NCBI GenBank assembly: GCA_032622095.1
Contig: CP136067.1
Span: 95,098,707 to 95,162,706 of the forward strand
Direction: 5' to 3'
DNA: 64,000 nt
Source: Siphonodentalium dalli
Lineage: Eukaryota; Mollusca; Scaphopoda; Gadilida; Siphonodentaliidae
The notes beneath the pieces were generated by a model. The model did no database searches, was not told the origin of the DNA, and worked only from the letters and a program-made list of their open reading frames with translations. Positions 58,374 to 64,000 of the stretch are shown piece after piece. Each line of letters starts with the position of its first letter. The stretch's first letter is position 1. A program made the position numbers and the translations under genes.

Positions 58374-58749
58374 ATGGATCCAGTAACGGAATTTAAGTAA
58401 GACTATTGTTGTACAGTACGATCATGTTCCTGCAACAAGGCAAATTTCGACTCCACTGTATGCAGGTAATGTGACACCACGGGTAGAACAGCAACAGGTA
58501 CCAACGGTGTATTCGCGAACGGATCAACAACCAGTGTATATACCGCCGGTGAAAACTCAACAAACGATTCAATCTGTTATATACCAAGTTATCAACAGTT
58601 CACAATGGGAAGAACAGACAAAGTTGTTACGGAATATTTGTCAGGAAATGAAGGACTTGCGAAATCAGTTAACACAAAGACCGGCTGAATGTACAATCAA
58701 CTTGAAACCTCACACGATTGACATACCAATTGAGGTACATGGTTTCTAG
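58374..58749 (+). CDS. Unrecognised small Gln-rich protein (possible 43-bp intron)
   Basis: An ATG at 58374 gives MDPVTEF, then a consensus donor AA|GTAAGA at 58397. An acceptor CAACAAG| at 58439 restores the frame of the downstream open region, which runs to a stop at 58747-58749. That would give about 110 residues: a Gln/Pro-rich first half (VEQQQVP, TDQQPVY) and a helical segment (WEEQTKLLRNICQEMKDLRN) that could form a coiled coil. Without the intron the ATG frame stops after eight codons. It lies between the two copies of the direct repeat and near the viral block, but I see no family match. Confidence 0.35.
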
Positions 58750-59340
58750 AAAGAACATACGAAGCGATCAACATTTGGATCACTCCGGAAAGATTTAACA
58801 GTGATGAAGAAACAAAAGAAATGATTTTTATATTAGTTTAAACGGCCATTTTCAGGCCACTTAAAATTCACGAAAGATATGCTCTGTATTATTATGCTAC
58901 ATGATGATCGCATTATAGATATGAAGTATTCTTTGATAAATTTGTGAACATTTTCTCCAAACCAAGTTCATGATGAATGAACTTGGATTGGAGAAATTAT
59001 GTAAACATTCTCTCCCAGTTCAGGAAAATGAACAAATCGTCGGTAGCAATGGTAGAGCGTATCTTTTGAAAAATTTGTGAGGCCATGAAAAGGGCCGTTT
59101 TGGATGGTTTCAAAAGAAACCGCACTGTGTATTTGGGTTTGAATAAACCTGGAAGTTATCTTGGAAACGTCGCAACCAAATGGCACAATTGCACGGCTGG
59201 CCCGTCTCTATCCCCCAGAGCGGCAAGAACTCTGCAATCGTGGATCAATGGTGAGCGTTCGGTGCGTTATTCAGTCGTCATTGAAATGATGATGTGGTGA
59301 AAAATCGCGTCGCTTTTATGCTCTGACACGGACGATGACT
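58750..59340. other. No assigned gene
   Basis: A 71-codon + frame at 59085-59300 is unrecognised. CTCCAAACCAAGTTCATGATG and CATCATGAACTTGG-like sequence near 58960-58990 form a short hairpin. Confidence 0.4.
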
Positions 59341-59785
59341 GCCAGCCAATACATGGGCTCGGGGCCACTCTGGCCCATGGGCCAGAGTGGCCAGAGCGAG
59401 GGGGTGGGCCAGAAAAAATCCAAACCCCTCGCTCGGGGCCACTCTGACCCATGGGCCAGAGTGGCCCCGAGCGAGGTGGTGGGATCAGAGTGGCCAGCCC
59501 AGGGTCTGTCCCGAGGTTGTGTTATATTCCAAAGAGTAAGGTGAGCGCGTCGAATGGGGTTTGACAGAAAAGAGCATAATTTACTGATGCTTCTATTTTT
59601 TCTCGGATTCTAATGGCAGTGTGGTAAGCGAAGGGCGCTCCCCTTCGCTGAACACACTCAACTTAGAATAATACCGAGCAAAAATCGAGGCATTAGTAAA
59701 TTGTGCTACTTTACCAGTGAATTTTTAACAAAAGCGAAAGTCTTCGAATAAATTCGAAGACGATAGTGCTGTGAAAATGTGCATG
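59341..59785. repeat. Palindrome cluster and direct repeat, copy 2
   Basis: CCACTCTGGCCCATGGGCCA palindromes (59360-59395, 59437-59475) are followed by the same ~270-bp block as 57841-58110. Differences are scattered, so the duplication is older than the 473-bp one. Confidence 0.85.
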
Positions 59786-59874
59786 CAAGAGCCATCTGAT
59801 AGCAGGTTTTGGGTGGCCCTGAAAATGACCGTTTTACGTCAGATCACAAGAAAAGTGGACAAGGGGTCTTTAGG

Positions 59875-60348
59875 AACTCAAATCCATCCTCATGATCCAA
59901 CTCCCGAAACACAAGCGAACCCTCGATGAGAGATGGAAATATACCTTTCGGTATACTCACATTCCTCACTGGGGATACGCTGAATCTGTATTGCTTTTTC
60001 TCTCTCCAAAAACACGAGCTTTCTCCGCAGAAGGGTTGCCGCCACCGTAAGTAAGACATCTGTTGTCCCAAGCTATTCAATATGTTCTATCTCATGTCCA
60101 CTGAACAGTGTAGGATTGCGAGCCCAAGTTGCACAGACAAAAGTGAATAGTTCAAAGAACTTTTCACCTGTACCATACACTGCCCAGGAAAGGGCCTCCC
60201 ACACCACAATGTCCCTCGGGGCCGATACACGGATGGCTCTGACATAAGATCCAAGATCAGTAACAGCGTATTCCATCGTGGAGAAATGATATGCTCTAAA
60301 TGGGATTTTGTTATATGTAAAACGCGCGGACGTCGCTGGCGACGTCAT
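59875..60348 (-). pseudogene. Unassigned virus-block gene, possibly OTU-like
   Basis: Starts MTSPATSARF at 60348 and reads through VWEALSWAVYGTG and FFELFTFVCATWARNP, to a stop at 60073-60075. The same frame then stays open for another ~60 codons with a hydrophobic strand block (TTDVLLTVAATLLRRKLVFL), to a TGA near 59890. The helix-rich half followed by a strand block recalls the second half of OTU cysteine proteases, but neither catalytic Cys nor His can be pinned down, so this is a weak suggestion. The alternative - frame at 59844-60080 is probably a shadow. The 5' flank is duplicated in inverted form at 58205-58300. Confidence 0.35.
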
Positions 60349-60405
60349 TGTGTTTTTCTGCCAATTTTCCCGAACGTTATTTCAAATGTGTTTCTTTTTT
60401 AGTGA

Positions 60406-60687
60406 ATTAAGATCTTCATCGACATTGCCGAAGACGATCATTAAAAACAGACACTGTTTTTCAAAAACATAACTTTTATTTTTGAATTAAGAATCAACAT
60501 ATTTACAACTGATCATAAAATTATCATATTTACAATCAATAATTGGTAATGCAATGAACATAATTTACATTTGGTAACTCATTTCATCATTAATTAATAA
60601 TCAACATATTTACAAATGATTATGATTTTAACATATTTAAACAACTGGTAATGAGCACATTTGATCAATAATGAAATTCACAGTAAG
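60406..60687. promoter_or_regulatory. AT-rich spacer with possible - strand poly(A) site
   Basis: Strongly AT-rich, with repeated CAACATATTTACAA-type blocks (about 60495, 60520, 60602). A reverse-strand AATAAA near 60475 lies downstream of the protease stop and could end the transcript of the capsid-protease block. It separates that block from the 59875-60348 gene. Confidence 0.4.
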
Positions 60688-61198
60688 TCAAACAAGTTTG
60701 TGAAATACATGTTTTGGGTAATGTTCAAGTTCTGATTCTTTTCGTAAGGGCTCATAGTTTCTATGAAACCAATCAAATACTTTTCTATCATTTTTGAAGT
60801 AGTCACCATAAAAATGCATTTCAACTAATACTTTTATACCATATCCGCTTTTCAAGAAATGTAAAGCAAATATGCAGTAGATACCACACACGTTTGTACC
60901 ATGATGTTGAAACCGCCCAACGTTTATTTAACATTCGATCAAATTTCTTTGAATAAATGATTTGATATATTTATCAATAACTGGTATCCCAAACGAATCG
61001 AAATATGTTGCAATGTTTCCATTGAAGAAAATTGCAACCCAGTGTTCTCCTGGTTTTTCTGACGTATGTGTATTTACTATGTATGCTTTTACATGATGAG
61101 GTTTCTCGTGTGGTAACTGATTTTGCACACACCACACCATACAATGAACAGAGGTAGGATGATTTGTCTAGTATATGCTGAAGTTCGCTAGTGTTCAT
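60688..61198 (-). pseudogene. Adenain-type virion cysteine protease, broken
   Basis: Homologous in layout to the adenovirus/Maverick maturation protease that cleaves capsid precursors. In order: start at 61198, a short N-terminal region, the catalytic-His block EHWVAIFF, the acidic residue in YFDSFG, and the catalytic-Cys block VCGIYCIFALHF. All three active-site positions are still present, but the reading is interrupted by a frameshift near 61120 and an in-frame TAA at 60928-60930, before the Cys block. Length is about 170 codons, slightly short of the usual ~200. The start overlaps the end of the upstream gene by 11 bp, a compact viral arrangement. Function is known for the family; this copy is inferred to be dead. 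Confidence 0.8.
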
Positions 61199-61640
61199 CT
61201 TCGTAGTATATTTTAACTTTTTCACACCACAAGTCAACAAAAACCGAATTAAATTGGTTACAGTTTGCATGAACAACTTCCTTTATATCTTTCCAAAGTT
61301 TGAATGCCTCAAATTTCTCTTGTGGTGTAAATGATTCTATTTCTGGATACCATTGTTCCATAACTCGGTAGATGTTCAATTTAAGTAGTGCTATATCAAT
61401 GAACATATCTAACCATTGTATAGGTGGTGTCCAAAGACAAAGTAAATGTCGTGTCTGACTTGGATGATCTATTGTACATCCTTCACAATTGAGTGTCACT
61501 TCTTTTGAAATTTGATTTTGTATTTCATGAACGAAACATTTCTCGAAAGTTTTCCGAACTTTGTCAAGGATAGAAATATATGGAATGAAATCGAGTCCTC
61601 CAACTTGCAGTCTCAATTTTTCCTCCAAATCCAAATGCAA
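61188..61640 (-). CDS. Uncharacterised virus-block protein with C-x2-C...DHPSQ motif
   Basis: An open frame of about 150 codons between the capsid and protease genes. Its core is NCEGC, then TIDHPSQTRHLLCLW, a possible metal-binding cluster (C-x2-C...H...H...C). A helical, aromatic C-terminal half follows (WLDMF, RVMEQWYPEIESF, LWKDIKEVV). There is no ATG in frame between the upstream stop (about 61670) and the motif, so either the start is lost or translation depends on the preceding gene. It ends in TAG overlapping the protease ATG. I associate this motif with the same neighbourhood in other invertebrate endogenous elements, but know of no assigned function. Confidence 0.6.
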   Translation of the reverse strand: MHLDLEEKLRLQVGGLDFIPYISILDKVRKTFEKCFVHEIQNQISKEVTLNCEGCTIDHPSQTRHLLCLWTPPIQWLDMFIDIALLKLNIYRVMEQWYPEIESFTPQEKFEAFKLWKDIKEVVHANCNQFNSVFVDLWCEKVKIYYEDEH

Positions 61641-61653
61641 TCCATCCTTGTTT

Positions 61654-62954
61654 TTAATAAGCTGTTATTATTTCTCGCAGACCGTTGATTTCAATTTGAT
61701 TATCGAACTCAGCATAGACTATCACGTTGATCACTGAAGCTAGAGCTGCAGCAAACTGAAGCTCTAACCTTATGTTACTGGTTTTTATAGGATGTAAATG
61801 TTCTTCCTCTGCTCCTTGGTCAGGTGTGAGGTCGTAACCCCAGAAACAATAAACATTTATGTATTTTTAGAGATTCAAACCAAAGGATTTGTTTTGTCCA
61901 AACATACCCGAAGACTGATACAGTGATAAATAAGATCTTAGGCATTGTTCTGATTCAAAGTTTGGTTCAAATGATCGGTTATGGATGGTATGTCCGTCCT
62001 GACTAACTTCAAGCTTTTTTCAGATTGAAGTGATGGAAATGCAATGGGTTCGTTTCAATATCGCCATTCATATCTTTGTTTGATACCAAGCCTATGAAAA
62101 GTCTCTTTGGCAATTGTCCTTGAAAAAGGTGATCTTCAATTTTTGATCTAAGGCTTGCATCAAGAGTGAATGTTTTCACTTCAACTCTTCTAATCGGTAT
62201 TTTCATATTTTTCTGTATTATTGTTTGGTTCAAGTTATTTGCTACTACTGGCATCAGCGTAATTGTACGAACATTGAAAACTGCTGTTTCAAATACTATT
62301 TTCCGTTGGCCTGACCAATTAAAGAGAATTTTGGATTCGCTCTATTGAGACGAATTCTTATCTAAATTCCATTTGGTAAGTATTTCTCTTGTAGAAATAT
62401 ATATGTGTGTAAACGACCACACAATTCTACCGTTTTAGTGCTATGATTGCTTGGCGAGATATAAATCCATCATTACCACCAGCTTTAGTGTTTTCGGTGA
62501 ACTATTTAGCGGTGTCTGGATACCACATTTCTAGTGCGGCAAGTTGATTTTCTTTACATTCACCAGAATAAGCCAATAGATTTTCCATGTAGGCTCGATA
62601 AGGATAGGTATCTCCGTTCGCCGTTACAGGTTTGTTATTCAGGTAAATATCGATACTACTGAACATGCTATGGAAAAAGTTGTTAATAGGCGCAATTTCA
62701 TCAGTACCATCAACCAAGTTTGTTCCATCTGCTTTTGTGATTTTGAATTTCAGGTACAAATATGATTGATTTACATCTGTCCATTTTTCAGTTTGAGGCG
62801 GAATTACAAATTATACCGGTGCGGAATTATTCAAAGAGCTAATCGGGTGATGTTCAATTCATTGTGATTCCAACATCGTTGTCATTGATGGTGGAACATC
62901 AGAAGCATCTAACTCGGACTTGCTGCATTCGCATGATCCATTTTGCATCATCAT
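61654..62954 (-). pseudogene. Major-capsid-like gene, F54H12.2 family, multiply broken
   Basis: The region reads through a protein of about 430 residues in family order. An N-terminal CSKSELDASDVPP block lies near 62920. KFKITKADGTNL, PINNFFHSMF and YPYRAYMENLLAY lie at 62750-62560. VRTITLMPVVANN and GQLPKRLFIGLV lie at 62250-62080. A C-terminal NVIVYAEFDNQIEI lies near 61700. F54H12.2-like genes are widespread in invertebrates and sit beside adenain-type proteases in Maverick-like elements, where a capsid role is inferred. The copy has in-frame stops near 62866 and 62815, another at 62502, and at least two frameshifts (three frames are used), so it cannot make a full product. The ATG at 62954 follows the upstream stop by 2 bp. 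Confidence 0.75.
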
Positions 62955-62956
62955 GA

Positions 62957-63337
62957 TTAATCAAATATATCGAGAGATCGTTTTGATTTCTTTACAGGCG
63001 TTTTAATGGACTTACTTCTAACTCGTTTGCAAGAAGAATGATTTTTCAAAGGTCGCGATGATCTATTTATGCCATTTTGTGTTGATATTTTCTTTATTGT
63101 TTCCCTTCCAAAAGATTTCAATGCTTCTTTACCTTGTTTCAAAAATACTTCTTTTGGACTTTTACCACAATGAATGATATCTTCGACTGTAGCAAGTCCA
63201 TGCTTGAATACTTGTTGTTTGGCAATCTGACCAATAGGTTTTAGAAACTGTACTACTGTTCTCATTGCAGATTTGAATAGTGAACCAATTCCATTTCCAT
63301 ACTGTCTAGGTACGCCTCTATACACGGGGATCATCAT
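62957..63337 (-). CDS. Small basic virion-type protein
   Basis: 126 residues, intact. The N terminus is MMIPVYRGVPRQYGNGIGSL, a glycine/arginine start. An amphipathic middle follows (LFKSAMRTVVQFLKPIGQIA), then KEALKSFGRETIKK and a very basic tail (RVRSKSIKTPVKKSKRS). This layout is typical of small core/membrane-active peptides precursors next to capsid genes in adenovirus- and Maverick-like genomes; the specific role here is inferred from position. It starts 9 bp after the penton-like stop and ends 2 bp before the capsid-like ATG. Confidence 0.6.
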   Translation of the reverse strand: MMIPVYRGVPRQYGNGIGSLFKSAMRTVVQFLKPIGQIAKQQVFKHGLATVEDIIHCGKSPKEVFLKQGKEALKSFGRETIKKISTQNGINRSSRPLKNHSSCKRVRSKSIKTPVKKSKRSLDIFD

Positions 63338-63346
63338 AAATACAAA

Positions 63347-64000
63347 TTACTTCGGCGTCGGAAATGCAACTTTACCAGACTTTCCACCCATAAACTGAAT
63401 TGGTTTGCCAGTATCACCAGTTATATACACATTTATGGTATTAAAGCTAGACTTTGATACTGGTACATATTGTAAGTTTTTGAATTCATGCTTAATATGT
63501 TTACCATCATGTATTCTTTTACTCTCGAATGGTGTCACTCGTAATATCGGTGCCTCAACATCACTAAGAATTGTATAATCAGCGATATCAGAATAATCAA
63601 ACAACTGATTATGCTCCGCATTTAAATCAAATCCATATGGAAACTTTATCGAAGGAATAGCAAATGTAGCAGTCACTGATTCTGTTCTGTAACCAAGTTT
63701 ATCCAAAAGAGCTCTGGGGAGTACAAGACCTACTTTGGTGTAACTATTGGTTGAAATTTTAACTCGTTGTTGTGCTTTGGAATATCCGAATTCGAATTCC
63801 AGTTCTGGAATCAATCTGCTTACTGTACTATCAATTACACCTTGAATTGTATCTGTCAAATGTGATGCACCAGAATATGCTCCTTCTGGTATTTTTAATT
63901 CTATACCATTTTCTGGTTTTGAAATTACTACATCACTTATTGGTAACTTGTGCAGGTATTGTAAAATTCTTGGAATGGAAGTTTTTATTTTTATTTTGCA
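63347..64000 (-). CDS. Penton/minor-capsid-like protein (partial, runs off the window)
   Basis: At least 217 codons, open from the window edge to TAA. The N-terminal part includes LKIPEGAYSGASH (about 63890) and VDST..LIPELEFEFGYS. The C-terminal part includes the segment FDYSDIADYTILSDVEAPIL and RVTPFE, then a conserved-looking end (FNTINVYITGDTGKPIQF, GKVAF). The beta-strand-rich composition and position next to the small basic gene suit the single-jelly-roll minor capsid (penton) protein of Maverick-like elements, by analogy. No stop or frameshift is visible, unlike its neighbours. The start codon lies outside the window. Confidence 0.6.
   Translation of the reverse strand, partial: CKIKIKTSIPRILQYLHKLPISDVVISKPENGIELKIPEGAYSGASHLTDTIQGVIDSTVSRLIPELEFEFGYSKAQQRVKISTNSYTKVGLVLPRALLDKLGYRTESVTATFAIPSIKFPYGFDLNAEHNQLFDYSDIADYTILSDVEAPILRVTPFESKRIHDGKHIKHEFKNLQYVPVSKSSFNTINVYITGDTGKPIQFMGGKSGKVAFPTPK

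Noticed and set aside
59844..60080. 78-codon open frame on - as a separate gene
   Set aside because: The neighbouring frame continues more plausibly through an in-frame stop from the 60348 start; this one looks like its shadow.

Overview
This window looks like accessory-rich nuclear DNA of a lophotrochozoan animal, most likely a gastropod mollusc. The reasons are an AT-rich background, spliced host genes with long introns, a lineage-expanded type of peptide GPCR, tRNA-derived SINEs, several LINE families, many palindromic MITEs, and an endogenous Maverick/adintovirus-like capsid cluster. The species is inferred from style only, not from a marker gene.

Host genes. (1) A five-exon gene on + (7725-27130) whose exon phases all agree. 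It predicts a 931-residue secreted protein: signal peptide, PAN-like cysteine module, short EGF-like module, about 664 residues of almost pure threonine encoded by one 1,992-bp exon, then a six-cysteine C-type lectin domain. Its last intron appears to use a GC donor. (2) A single-coding-exon class A GPCR on - (44031-45062). (3) A small His-Me finger (HNH) zinc-loop protein on + (51745-52155).

Mobile DNA. The lectin introns are packed with nested insertions. Intron 2 holds an antisense LINE that carries a SINE with a 13-bp target duplication and a 1.25-kb element with a 4-bp duplication. Intron 3 holds a second LINE split by a 3.2-kb fold-back element and a MITE. Intron 4 holds a palindrome-within-palindrome MITE and an inverted copy of the satellite at the left window edge. 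From 30 to 41 kb there are palindromic low-complexity arrays, mirrored around about 34.5 kb, plus 122-bp tandem arrays. From 46 to 57 kb there are more LINE pieces, a broken Mutator-like transposase and a piggyBac-type MITE.

Right end. From about 59.9 kb to the edge, the - strand carries a compact virus-derived block. In transcription order it has a penton/minor-capsid-like gene (runs off the edge), a small basic virion-type protein, a major-capsid-like gene of the F54H12.2 family, an undescribed gene with a C-x2-C...DHPSQ motif, an adenain-type cysteine protease, and a possible OTU-like gene. The first two are open as far as seen. The capsid and protease genes carry stops and frameshifts, so this is a decaying endogenous copy. 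No polymerase or integrase is visible; they could lie beyond the edge.
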